Below, in pieces: positions 26,061 through 33,072 of a stretch of DNA of 64,000 bases; position 1 is the first letter of the stretch, and every line of letters starts with the position of its first letter. The DNA is from a virus. The translations under genes were made by a program, and so were the position numbers. The notes beneath the pieces are model-generated. The model was given only the letters and a program-made list of their open reading frames with translations. It made no database searches and had not been told where the DNA came from. Location: the IMG/VR virus record IMGVR_UViG_3300013130_002194, positions 1 to 64,000 of that record. One strand, written 5' to 3'.

Positions 26061-26869
26061 AGGCTTTTAGATTTAATATCCTTCAATCTTTGCAGAACTT
26101 CATCTTGAGAGGTATCAGAAATAGATACAGGGTCATCTTTATATATCAATCGGAAGTATTTTGCTCCATCTGCAATGTTCTTTTTCCAATCTGAACGTGG
26201 TCTAATTGTTGAATCATTTTCAGAGCAAGCAAGCTCTTCAAGAAAGTCGTTAGAATTTACAATGTCAGGCCACCACCAATAGGCTGGCAAATACCCATTA
26301 ATAACTGCTCTGTAACTATGCTCGACGTGCTCCCAAGCATTCAAAAACTTTTCATCAAATAAACCAATTCTCATTAGCAAATCTCTTGTGTAATAACAGA
26401 AACCACCAACACAATTTGGATTAAAAGCAATTCTCGTTGTGTTATACTCAACAACACAACGAGGGTTAGGTTTTTTATCTTTCTTATTGGCAGGTCCATG
26501 ATACCCGTACATAAGATGCTTAATTCCAGATTCTTTACTAGCCTTAATATACTCATCAAAGACGTTAGCGTTTTTAATAAATATATCATCTTCAATTAAA
26601 AATATATCAGTACAGCCTTGATTGAGCAAATGAAGCATAGCTCTATTCTTGCTACGGCCAACACCAATATTATTTTGATTCTTTAAATATGTTAAATTTT
26701 CATATGGGTCTAAGATTACTCCAGCTAGAGGCTTAGTCCCATCATCAATTATAACAGCTGTATCAATTCTCTTAAAAGGTATAGATTTAAGTACCTGATT
26801 AAGGAATACGGGGCGGTCACAGGTAATAATACCTAGTCCGATTTTTTGGTTTGTTTTAGTATCTATCAT
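26045..26869 (-). CDS. GT2-family glycosyltransferase
   Basis: A 274-residue GT-A glycosyltransferase. IGLGIITCDRPVFLNQVLKS (about 10-29) is the first strand of the nucleotide-binding fold, GVGRSKNRAMLHLL lies at about 68-81, and DIFLIEDDIFIKN (about 87-99) is the D-x-D metal site; NPNCVGGFCYY and AWEHVEHSYR (about 150-190) line the acceptor side. It overlaps the genes on both sides, so it is translated within the operon starting at 27560. The acceptor is unknown. Confidence 0.85.
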   Translation of the reverse strand: MIDTKTNQKIGLGIITCDRPVFLNQVLKSIPFKRIDTAVIIDDGTKPLAGVILDPYENLTYLKNQNNIGVGRSKNRAMLHLLNQGCTDIFLIEDDIFIKNANVFDEYIKASKESGIKHLMYGYHGPANKKDKKPNPRCVVEYNTTRIAFNPNCVGGFCYYTRDLLMRIGLFDEKFLNAWEHVEHSYRAVINGYLPAYWWWPDIVNSNDFLEELACSENDSTIRPRSDWKKNIADGAKYFRLIYKDDPVSISDTSQDEVLQRLKDIKSKSLWSRM

Positions 26870-27560
26870 TTTGGCTGGTCCAGATTTGGATGTTAAAGCG
26901 ATTGTTCTCCCATGGCATATTATTATCGCAAATTATCTCAGAGCAGGCATGATGCAATCTAGATGGGAAGATACACAAAAAGTTATTCTTAAGAGGGTAT
27001 TCATAGCATTTACCGTCATGCATAAACAATTGACTACCACCCTTAATGAGCGATTCATCTTGTACAAGAGTATAAGACATGGTGAATAATGGAGTCATAG
27101 CAATTTCTTTACCATGTATTGATAAACCATACACTCCATCGTCTGAGTGCCAGTTGTAATAACCTCCATTACCATAGCTAATAATATGGGTTCGACCAGT
27201 CAAACCAAAGCGCCCACCAAGTTGAAACTCTCTACTTTTGCATTGACTCATATACTTGAGAATGCCTTGATGAAAAAAGAACTTATCAAGATTGTTTAGA
27301 GTATACCCAGCAGGGATATTTGCATCAGGTAACCATACATCACTACCCCAACACAAATGATTTAAATTATTTTTAGTGATGTCATAATCAGTAGAAGTAT
27401 TCTGAAGCTTTGTAGCCCCATCACCAAATTTCCATACAGGTGTTCCAAAATACTGCCTGATATTAACTAGTTCTTGAAAAATAGAGCTAACAACAGCTCT
27501 TGGTAAGAAATTCTCAGCCCAAATGATTGGTGGGTCTGTTTCTTCATGCAGCACGAACAT
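26856..27560 (-). CDS. 2-oxoglutarate/Fe(II)-dependent oxygenase
   Basis: A 234-residue oxygenase with the iron triad visible: YYNWHSDDG (about 134-142; His and Asp), then FPSRLHHACSEI (about 197-208; distal His) and NRFNIQIW with the 2-oxoglutarate Arg. This is the prolyl-4-hydroxylase-like class widespread in T4-like and cyanophage genomes. The hydroxylated substrate could be a virion protein or a sugar; in front of two glycosyltransferases, hydroxylation followed by glycosylation is a reasonable idea but only inferred. First gene of the operon ending at 23125. Confidence 0.85.
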   Translation of the reverse strand: MFVLHEETDPPIIWAENFLPRAVVSSIFQELVNIRQYFGTPVWKFGDGATKLQNTSTDYDITKNNLNHLCWGSDVWLPDANIPAGYTLNNLDKFFFHQGILKYMSQCKSREFQLGGRFGLTGRTHIISYGNGGYYNWHSDDGVYGLSIHGKEIAMTPLFTMSYTLVQDESLIKGGSQLFMHDGKCYEYPLKNNFLCIFPSRLHHACSEIICDNNMPWENNRFNIQIWTSQNDRY

Positions 27561-27583
27561 ACATTTTATTTTAAAGGCATAAT

Positions 27584-27612
27584 TTGGATTTTCAACTAAT
27601 AAAAAATATATA
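27584..27612 (+). promoter_or_regulatory. Sigma70-type promoter of phoH
   Basis: TTGGAT (27584-27589), 17-base spacer, TATATA (27607-27612), 9 bases to the ATG at 27622. Confidence 0.65.
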
Positions 27613-27621
27613 TCTAAGACT

Positions 27622-28308
27622 ATGTCACCTAAAAATCAAAAGGCATTTAATGTAGCAGAAAAGTATGAACTTTCTGGAAATCATAAACGTATTGTTGATG
27701 CTATATTAGACAGAGACAATAAGCTCATTTTTATTGATGGACCAGCTGGTTCAGCCAAGACTTATTGTGCTGTATTAGCTGCCTTGAAGCTTATTCAAAG
27801 AAAGAGTTTCAAGAGTATTCTATATTTAAGAAGCATTGCTGAGTGTTCTAGCCAAAAACTAGGCTCTTTACCTGGTGAATTGCATGAGAAGATAGGTCCT
27901 TTTGGTGCTCCATTCTTGGAAAAGCTTAGTGAGATGATTTCAGAGGCTGCAATTACAAAGTTGGCTTCTGAAAGCGCTTTAGATATTCAACCTCTTAACT
28001 TTTTGAGAGGTACTACTTTTCATGATAAGGTTGTGCTGTTAGACGAAGCACAAAACGCTGAGCTTGATCAGCTTATCATTGTACTTACTAGATTAGGAGA
28101 ACACGGTAAATTGGTTGTTATAGGGGATAGCAACCAAGTAGATATTAGAGATAAGAAGAGCTACGGTAACGTTGTAGCCAAGTTTAATAGTGAGGAATGT
28201 AAGAGTGTTGGTATTCAATCCTTCACTCTCACAGAAGATGATATTAAGAGAAGTAAAATCTTAAAGTTTATTGTTAGCAAACTTAATGAAATTAAGTCTA
28301 ACCGTTGA
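27622..28308 (+). CDS. phoH: PhoH-like P-loop ATPase
   Basis: A 228-residue PhoH-family protein. Walker A is GPAGSAKT (40-47), Walker B is VVLLDEAQNAELDQ (about 135-148), and VVIGDSNQVD (about 170-179) is the family's sensor strand. PhoH ATPases resemble the helicase core and are frequent in marine and freshwater phages; the role is unsettled (RNA metabolism, phosphate stress). It is a single plus-strand gene with its own promoter between minus-strand operons. Confidence 0.92.
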   Translation: MSPKNQKAFNVAEKYELSGNHKRIVDAILDRDNKLIFIDGPAGSAKTYCAVLAALKLIQRKSFKSILYLRSIAECSSQKLGSLPGELHEKIGPFGAPFLEKLSEMISEAAITKLASESALDIQPLNFLRGTTFHDKVVLLDEAQNAELDQLIIVLTRLGEHGKLVVIGDSNQVDIRDKKSYGNVVAKFNSEECKSVGIQSFTLTEDDIKRSKILKFIVSKLNEIKSNR

Positions 28309-28513
28309 TATGAAACTTAAGAGCCTTGGAAATCTTCTCCATAATTTTCTTAGGATGATTTCCTTCTTTTAAAAGTCTATTATACTCACTTTTGAAGCAT
28401 TTAATAAACTCTTCAGACAACTTTAAATTTCTTGGGTAAAATAATCGAGACTGTGTTCTTAATGGAGCATAGTTCTCGAGTAATTTATTGAAGTTGTTAT
28501 TGAATTCTTTCAT
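28298..28513 (-). CDS. Small late protein with capsid-targeting-like N-terminus
   Basis: A 71-residue basic helical protein. I start it at the second ATG (28513, MKEFNNNFNKLLENYA) because this restores the 5-base spacing to the AATAAATA late box seen at other late genes; ATG at 28516 is the alternative. The N-terminus contains L-L-E-N, a plausible gp21 cleavage point at residue 13, so the protein may be packaged in the head. Otherwise unknown. Confidence 0.6.
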   Translation of the reverse strand: MKEFNNNFNKLLENYAPLRTQSRLFYPRNLKLSEEFIKCFKSEYNRLLKEGNHPKKIMEKISKALKFHING

Positions 28514-28518
28514 CATAG

Positions 28519-28526
28519 TATTTATT
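28519..28526 (-). promoter_or_regulatory. Late promoter box (AATAAATA), followed by CTAT
   Basis: Reads AAATAAATACTATG through the start codon, close to the extended T4 late consensus; 5 bases to the ATG at 28513. Confidence 0.65.
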
Positions 28527-28737
28527 TTTTGCAATGAAAATTTAAAAACCAATTAGACTGCGCTTTTGTATGAGCAGTAGCCTTTTTGGTTTTTAGTTTT
28601 CTAGCCTTGCTACAAGTCATCTTGCCTTTACCGAATTTCTTGGTAGCTTTAGCTTTAAGAGTTCCTTTGCCACCCTGCGGAGTTGTGCGGGTGGTTTTTT
28701 CTAAAAGAGTAAAAAATCTCTTTTCGTACTTATTCAC
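28522..28737 (-). CDS. Very basic small head-protein candidate
   Basis: A 71-residue protein with about 20 lysines and few acidic residues after residue 15. The start MNKYEKRFFTLLEKT is a clear member of the capsid-targeting-like set, with L-L-E-K at 11-14; the remainder (TPQGGKGTLKAKATKKFGKG...) would be strongly DNA-binding once released. This matches T4 internal proteins, which enter the head with the scaffold and remain with the DNA. GTG start, set by the late box 6 bases upstream. Confidence 0.65.
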   Translation of the reverse strand: MNKYEKRFFTLLEKTTRTTPQGGKGTLKAKATKKFGKGKMTCSKARKLKTKKATAHTKAQSNWFLNFHCKK

Positions 28738-28742
28738 TAATA

Positions 28743-29459
28743 TTATTTATTCTTTTTAGCCTGTTTTGGCTCAGGTCTCGCTAAAGCTTCTAAAGCCTCA
28801 ATGTCTTCCATGCCGAGATTTGAATCGTTAAAGATGTTGGCATTAGGGTCCATAGAGTCTCCATCAGCATCAAGATACAACTTCATTATCTGAATCCGCT
28901 CATTGCGCTCTCCAAACGTCTCAATAATAGGAGGTCTATCATCAGCATGGAAGTAGTTAGACTTTGGATTGTCCCTATTTTCCATTGCAAACACCTTGAA
29001 GAGGTTGTCAATCTCAACCCGCATAAAAGGATTTACATCTCTCATGCCATCGTCTACAATTTCAGGGGTTTTTGCTGCTCTTGTAATAGGTATATAAAAA
29101 ATAATATCAATATATTTCAAGGCATCACGAACAACTGGAATACATTTCTTAATGAAGTCAAAATCAATATCTCCAACATTATGGTGGTAAGCCCACATAG
29201 AATAAACAAGATTATCTAGAGGGCAACGATCAAACAATATCTTGTCTCCCTTGTGAGTGGTTTCTAACTGCTTGACCATGAAGTCAAGAATAGTCTGTTG
29301 AGATTCTTTTGTAGTACTAGAGCTATGCGGAAGACTTTTTTCAACTAAAACATCTCTATAGCTCTTTTCTGGTGTTTTATAGTTGATCCACTCAGCAAGA
29401 AAGTCTTTAATAAGAGTAGATTTGCCCATGCAATGGGCACCGGAAATAGCAATTCTCAT
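28743..29459 (-). CDS. P-loop kinase (AAA_28/NadR-kinase type)
   Basis: A 238-residue P-loop protein, Walker A GAHCMGKST at residues 7-15, LFDRCPLDNLVYS (about 99-111) as the DR motif and VDDGMRDVNPFMR (about 159-171) as the lid region. It is the same family as the kinase at 7799 in the dpdA operon, which has the matching D-D-G-x-R segment, so the two are probably paralogues with different substrates (nucleoside or nucleotide). The C-terminal 40 residues are an acidic then lysine-rich tail. Confidence 0.75.
   Translation of the reverse strand: MRIAISGAHCMGKSTLIKDFLAEWINYKTPEKSYRDVLVEKSLPHSSSTTKESQQTILDFMVKQLETTHKGDKILFDRCPLDNLVYSMWAYHHNVGDIDFDFIKKCIPVVRDALKYIDIIFYIPITRAAKTPEIVDDGMRDVNPFMRVEIDNLFKVFAMENRDNPKSNYFHADDRPPIIETFGERNERIQIMKLYLDADGDSMDPNANIFNDSNLGMEDIEALEALARPEPKQAKKNK
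28744..28751 (-). promoter_or_regulatory. Late promoter box (AATAAATA)
   Basis: Ends 6 bases before the GTG at 28737, and overlaps the 3' end of the upstream kinase gene. Confidence 0.6.
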
Positions 29460-29655
29460 GATTTTAAATATATATTAGTTAGCATTAAAAATCTACTACA
29501 ATGAACAACCTGATAACTTTTGAGACTAAATGCTGGGAGCAAGATTGGAAATAGTTTTGAAAGAAGATCTTATTCATATCTTTATAACAATTTAGATACT
29601 CAATTAATTGCGACAGATTTTAATCATTATTATTGCCACCACATTACTTTTCCTC
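29460..29655. other. 196-base interval without a confident gene
   Basis: Between convergently/serially arranged minus genes. A plus-strand ATG at 29502 opens only 17 codons; another plus frame from a TTG gives about 47 codons (S-F-E-R-R-S-Y-S-Y-L-Y..., ending P-P-R-N). Neither has a convincing promoter spacing. It may hold the remains of a decayed plus-strand gene. Confidence 0.4.
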
Positions 29656-29940
29656 CTAGAAACTAAACATAGGAGCCTCGTTGTAAAAAAACTTAACTGA
29701 CTCAACATTGAGCAAAGTTTTAATTTTCTGTTTATCTTCTTGAGAAAGCAAAGTAAACATATTTCTATATGTCTCTTCTGCTAAACTAAAATTTTTTCTT
29801 TTACACATGCTACACTTTGTAGTTCTAAAAGAATTAACTACACCTAAAAAGCTTAAAATTTTAGTGCTTTGAAAATGAGTCTTGTTTGTTTCTAAGAAAT
29901 CGAAAAACTCGTTAAAATTTTTAAAAGTTTGTTCACTCAT
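29656..29940 (-). CDS. Small protein with a C-x-x-C knuckle, unknown
   Basis: A 94-residue Phe/Lys-rich protein with one C-S-M-C pair at about residues 43-46 (too few cysteines for a complete zinc ribbon unless dimeric). Its start overlaps the membrane protein gene upstream by 4 bases, so both are made from one message. No family recognised. Confidence 0.55.
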   Translation of the reverse strand: MSEQTFKNFNEFFDFLETNKTHFQSTKILSFLGVVNSFRTTKCSMCKRKNFSLAEETYRNMFTLLSQEDKQKIKTLLNVESVKFFYNEAPMFSF

Positions 29941-30287
29941 ATTGCCTCTAGTTTCTTAATAATTAAATACAAACAATAAATTCCATACCAATAAAGAGGT
30001 ATATAAAGAAAATTAGACACTATACCGACACTAAACAAAAGTATAGATGACCAAAAAGATAAACAAAACGGACAAGCAAGTAAGCTAGTAATTATATTTT
30101 GATTTTCAGTTTCAAGAAACAACGGAAAATCTATACTGTTTAAGTTGCGTCTCCATCTTCTAACAACATCCAACCGATTAAAAGTAACAAAAGAGAGAAT
30201 GTCTGGAATAAGACTTGTATCCTTCCAGACATATATTAACAACGAAAAAAAGATAACTAGACACGCACTTAAATCGAACAAGCTCAT
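29937..30287 (-). CDS. Small membrane protein, DUF1360-like
   Basis: A 116-residue protein with three hydrophobic segments: residues about 6-20, 64-88 and 92-110. The second begins L-L-A-C-P-F-C-L-S-F-W, the C-x-x-C-x-x-F-W signature of small membrane proteins that I recall as DUF1360. These occur in Bacillus and in many T4-like phages with unknown function. A TAAATAAC late-type box precedes the ATG at 30287. Confidence 0.65.
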   Translation of the reverse strand: MSLFDLSACLVIFFSLLIYVWKDTSLIPDILSFVTFNRLDVVRRWRRNLNSIDFPLFLETENQNIITSLLACPFCLSFWSSILLFSVGIVSNFLYIPLYWYGIYCLYLIIKKLEAI

Positions 30288-30308
30288 ATGACTAGTTATT
30301 TAGATTAT

Positions 30309-31040
30309 TTAAACTTTCAAGGCCTTGTTCCAAAGCACCAACTGCAATCGAGGACTAAAGTTGAAGCCGTGCTTCTTACAAACCTCTGCTACCCAAGGAG
30401 CAACTGCATTATGCTCATCACGAGAACCGCAACAAGGCATCAACCAAACACGATCTTCAGTAAGATTGAACGGTTTAATATACTTCTCAATAATCTCTTC
30501 AACATCACTATCCTTCTGCACAACAAACTTAAAGAAAGAATAGATATCTGCATGAAACTTAATAACTTCTGGAATGTATCTCTTCTCAACTGGATCACCA
30601 TTAGTTGATAACTTAGGAGAAACAGTAAAGGTAGCACCAATATGCTCCCAAAATGCATCAGGTTTAATTGTACAGTTAGTCTCAAAATCAATGCCAGGAT
30701 AGATATCATACTTATTAAGAAAGGTTTCAATAAACTCAATTAAAGCCTTTTGCTGAATAAGAGGTTCACCACCAGTAATCTTAAGAACATGATTACTTTT
30801 CAATTTATTAATGTAATCATTATCTTCGAAGATCTTAAAAATCTCTTCAAAGGTTAGTTTATTCTTTTTAGACCAGCTAACATAGCTATCACAACCAAAC
30901 GGAGAATCAGGAGACTTAAACCCGATACAAGTCAAGTTACACATTGCCAGCCGCATGAAGATGCTAGGCCTACCAACCAAATGACCTTCACCTTCAATCG
31001 TTTCAAAGACGAAGTCATCAGAGAGAAATAATGAACTCAT
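30309..31040 (-). CDS. queE: 7-carboxy-7-deazaguanine synthase, QueE
   Basis: A 243-residue radical SAM enzyme that contracts carboxytetrahydropterin to CDG. TIEGEGHLVGRPSIFMRLA (14-32) is the family start and LKITGGEPLIQ (about 83-93) is the S-adenosylmethionine G-G-E-P motif. The cluster-binding cysteines are Cys34, Cys38 and Cys50: C-x3-C-x11-C instead of the usual C-x3-C-x2-C, an expanded loop seen in some QueE lineages. It has its own sigma70-type promoter located over the 3' end of queD. Together with folE and queD next door it supplies the first three steps of preQ0 synthesis. Confidence 0.93.
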   Translation of the reverse strand: MSSLFLSDDFVFETIEGEGHLVGRPSIFMRLAMCNLTCIGFKSPDSPFGCDSYVSWSKKNKLTFEEIFKIFEDNDYINKLKSNHVLKITGGEPLIQQKALIEFIETFLNKYDIYPGIDFETNCTIKPDAFWEHIGATFTVSPKLSTNGDPVEKRYIPEVIKFHADIYSFFKFVVQKDSDVEEIIEKYIKPFNLTEDRVWLMPCCGSRDEHNAVAPWVAEVCKKHGFNFSPRLQLVLWNKALKV

Positions 31041-31046
31041 AATTCA

Positions 31047-31074
31047 ATGATATAGGAATCACTCTTATGTTCAA
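31047..31074 (-). promoter_or_regulatory. Sigma70-type promoter of queE
   Basis: TTGAAC (31069-31074) overlapping the queD stop, 16-base spacer, TATCAT (31047-31052), 6 bases to the ATG at 31040. Confidence 0.7.
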
Positions 31075-31766
31075 GCCCATTTGGTACCAAAGTCCCAGGT
31101 ACTAGGACGATTCTTACCTCCGACTGGAACACCTTGCGGAGGAGCAACAGTCTGCTTAGGGGTAACCCTCACTGGCTTATTTGTTTCATAAGGCTTAGCT
31201 TCAGTCTGCTTTTCAGACTTGGCAGGTGGTGCCCAGACAGGTTCAGCAGTCTTACCTTTCTTACCTTTGTCTTTAGCAGGAGCAACTACAGTTTCTTCAG
31301 CAATTTCTGCCACAGACACTTGAGTATTTTCAGCAGAATAAATAGCAGAGTTCTTCTCATGCTCAAACACCTCAACAGAGTGAGCGCGAACACGACCGCT
31401 AGTCTTATGCTTCACGTAGCTATCTGCAGCATTAAAACAATACTTGGCAAACATCTCAATGCCGACCCCTTCATCCATAACAACAATTGAAGCAGCTCCA
31501 GCCTTTTCAAGAGCCTCAAACTCCTTCATAGCAGGATCATTCTTAGCAAGAACGAGAGTATGATCAAACTTCTCCTGCAAGAATCCCTTAAATTCGTCAA
31601 AGTCTCCGAAGTCAACAACCCAATTGTTACCGTCAAGAGATTCAGCTGTAAACGTAAACTTGCCAACCAAACGGTAACCGTGAATGAATCTGCAGTGGGA
31701 CTTAGCATTAGGTTGACGGAATGCAGCGCTCCCGAGTTCAATAACCTTCGTGGAATAATATCTCAT
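31071..31766 (-). CDS. queD: QueD/PTPS-like 6-carboxytetrahydropterin synthase with C-terminal extension
   Basis: A 231-residue protein whose first 145 residues follow the QueD/PTPS fold: GSAAFRQPNAKSHCRFIHGY (12-31) with catalytic Cys25, WVVDFGDFDEFKGF (49-62), F-D-H-T-L (67-71) and EVFEHEKNSAIY near 132-143. Two of the usual zinc histidines differ (S-A-A-F for A-A-H, and H-G-Y for H-G-H), as in a phage-type subfamily I recall from T4-like genomes. Residues 146-231 are a Pro/Lys/Val-rich tail of unknown use. The start is ATG 31766; a longer open frame upstream overlaps folE and is rejected. Divergent from folE. Confidence 0.82.
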   Translation of the reverse strand: MRYYSTKVIELGSAAFRQPNAKSHCRFIHGYRLVGKFTFTAESLDGNNWVVDFGDFDEFKGFLQEKFDHTLVLAKNDPAMKEFEALEKAGAASIVVMDEGVGIEMFAKYCFNAADSYVKHKTSGRVRAHSVEVFEHEKNSAIYSAENTQVSVAEIAEETVVAPAKDKGKKGKTAEPVWAPPAKSEKQTEAKPYETNKPVRVTPKQTVAPPQGVPVGGKNRPSTWDFGTKWA

Positions 31767-31773
31767 ACTTAAT

Positions 31774-31801
31774 ATGTTATGAACTTTTTTCCTAGAATCA
31801 A
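31774..31801 (-). promoter_or_regulatory. Weak sigma70-type promoter of queD
   Basis: TTGATT (31796-31801), 16-base spacer, TAACAT (31774-31779, four of six consensus bases), 7 bases to the ATG at 31766. Its -35 lies 3 bases from the -35 of the folE promoter. Confidence 0.45.
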
Positions 31802-31804
31802 GCC

Positions 31805-31832
31805 TTGACTTGAACGAATTTGTCTCTATAAT
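31805..31832 (+). promoter_or_regulatory. Sigma70-type promoter of folE
   Basis: TTGACT (31805-31810), 16-base spacer, TATAAT (31827-31832), 6 bases to the ATG at 31839. Confidence 0.85.
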
Positions 31833-31838
31833 AGGCGT

Positions 31839-32495
31839 ATGAATGATGAGATTAGAGAGAAAAATTACCTCCTCCCGACTGCTAACAGTTCTATGACTCT
31901 GACAGAAGAGCAAAAGCTTGCTATTATCGACAAAGGCGCTAAGGCATATGAGGCGTTTTTGGATGCTCTTCGCATTGACTGGCGTAATGATCCGAATAGC
32001 TCTGGTACTCCTCGACGTGTTGCAAAGTCGTTTGTGTTTGATTTGATCTCGGGATGTTATGAGGCTCCTCCGAAGGTTACTTCTTTCCCTGCTGATGGGT
32101 ATGATGGAATTATTTCTCAGACGAACATTCCATTGACTAGTATGTGTAGCCATCACCATTTGGCGTTTACTGGGTTGGTGCATGTTGCTTATATTCCTAG
32201 TCTTGAAGGTCGTGTTATTGGCTTGAGTAAGCTAAATCGTATTGTTGAGTTTTATGGTCGTCGACCTCAGATTCAAGAAGGGTTGACAATGCAGATTCAT
32301 AAGGCTATTAACGAAGTCTGTGAGCATAATAAGGGTGTTGCAGTTGTTGTTAAGGCTCAGCATACTTGTGCTTGTAATCGAGGTGTGAGACATCAAGGTT
32401 GTTATATGGTTACTTCTAAGCTATCTGGAGACTTCTATGACGATGAGAAGACTCGCAAAGAGTTTTACGACTTCATTAAGATGGCTGAAGAGTAG
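31839..32495 (+). CDS. folE: GTP cyclohydrolase I, FolE
   Basis: A 218-residue FolE that opens GTP to 7,8-dihydroneopterin triphosphate, the entry to 7-deazaguanine (and folate) synthesis. Zinc and active-site residues are visible in TSMCSHHHLAFTG (Cys103, His106) and QHTCACNRGV (Cys177); GLSKLNRIVEFYGRRPQIQE (128-147) is the family signature. Length matches the bacterial enzyme (about 220). In a phage with queD, queE, queC, queF and dpdA, feeding the modified-base pathway is its most likely role. Monocistronic with a strong leaderless promoter. Confidence 0.97.
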   Translation: MNDEIREKNYLLPTANSSMTLTEEQKLAIIDKGAKAYEAFLDALRIDWRNDPNSSGTPRRVAKSFVFDLISGCYEAPPKVTSFPADGYDGIISQTNIPLTSMCSHHHLAFTGLVHVAYIPSLEGRVIGLSKLNRIVEFYGRRPQIQEGLTMQIHKAINEVCEHNKGVAVVVKAQHTCACNRGVRHQGCYMVTSKLSGDFYDDEKTRKEFYDFIKMAEE

Positions 32496-32513
32496 TCTTT
32501 ATCTCTGACTGCA

Positions 32514-32521
32514 GTAAATAA
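32514..32521 (+). promoter_or_regulatory. Late promoter box (GTAAATAA)
   Basis: Ends 6 bases before the ATG at 32528. Confidence 0.5.
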
Positions 32522-32527
32522 TATTGT

Positions 32528-33064
32528 ATGTCAGGAGCATTCGAAAATAAAATTTTAACTGTTAGTCAGTCAAAGCAAGCCGGTCTTATTGCCCCAGCAA
32601 AAATCGCTGCTAGTAAACCCGATACAGGTGTTACTATTGTCAAGAAGTCGGCTTATTTTGTTATTAGAGACTGTGCAAAGATAACTGAAAAATATCTTGT
32701 GCACCACATTTGGGGTGAGATTAAAAATCCAATTGATAGGCTAGAAGGGATTTTTACAAGAGCTGAGATAGAAGACTTTTTGTCAAGAGCCAAAAGAGAT
32801 ACAGAAACACAGCAATTGTGTTCTATTATTCTAGAAGATATTCACAAGAAAAATAAGCTAGAGACTACTGGTATTGTTTCACCTGTAGTTGATGCTCCAG
32901 TTGTTAAATTCGATTTTACTGAATTTGAAAGTGACAAAATTTATGGAGATTATGATACAAGTACACCACAAGCAGATGTAGTAGATATTCCAACTGGTGT
33001 TCTACCTGAAAAAGAAAAGTCTACTTTTGAATTGTTTCTGGAAGCCTTCAAACCCAAATCATAA
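32528..33064 (+). CDS. Unknown late protein
   Basis: A 178-residue protein with a folded-looking middle (KKSAYFVIRDCAKITEKYLV at about 39-58, and RLEGIFTRAEIEDFLSRAK at about 71-89) and an acidic, Pro/Asp-rich C-terminal third. It is preceded by a late box and followed 8 bases later by the tubulin-like gene, which has a late box of its own inside this gene's stop region. No family recognised; the pairing suggests it may be a partner of the tubulin-like protein, as an inference only. Confidence 0.6.
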   Translation: MSGAFENKILTVSQSKQAGLIAPAKIAASKPDTGVTIVKKSAYFVIRDCAKITEKYLVHHIWGEIKNPIDRLEGIFTRAEIEDFLSRAKRDTETQQLCSIILEDIHKKNKLETTGIVSPVVDAPVVKFDFTEFESDKIYGDYDTSTPQADVVDIPTGVLPEKEKSTFELFLEAFKPKS

Positions 33065-33067
33065 ATA
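33060..33067 (+). promoter_or_regulatory. Late promoter box (CATAAATA)
   Basis: Ends 5 bases before the ATG of the tubulin-like gene at 33073; overlaps the stop codon of the preceding gene. Confidence 0.65.
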
Positions 33068-33072
33068 AAGTT

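Noticed and set aside
29500-29645. Possible broken plus-strand gene
   Set aside because: Only short, frame-shifted pieces without promoter spacing or motif; recorded as an interval without a confident gene.
31767-32183. In-frame upstream extension of queD
   Set aside because: It runs antisense through folE, has no similarity to QueD, and lies upstream of the promoter region; ATG 31766 begins the conserved fold.
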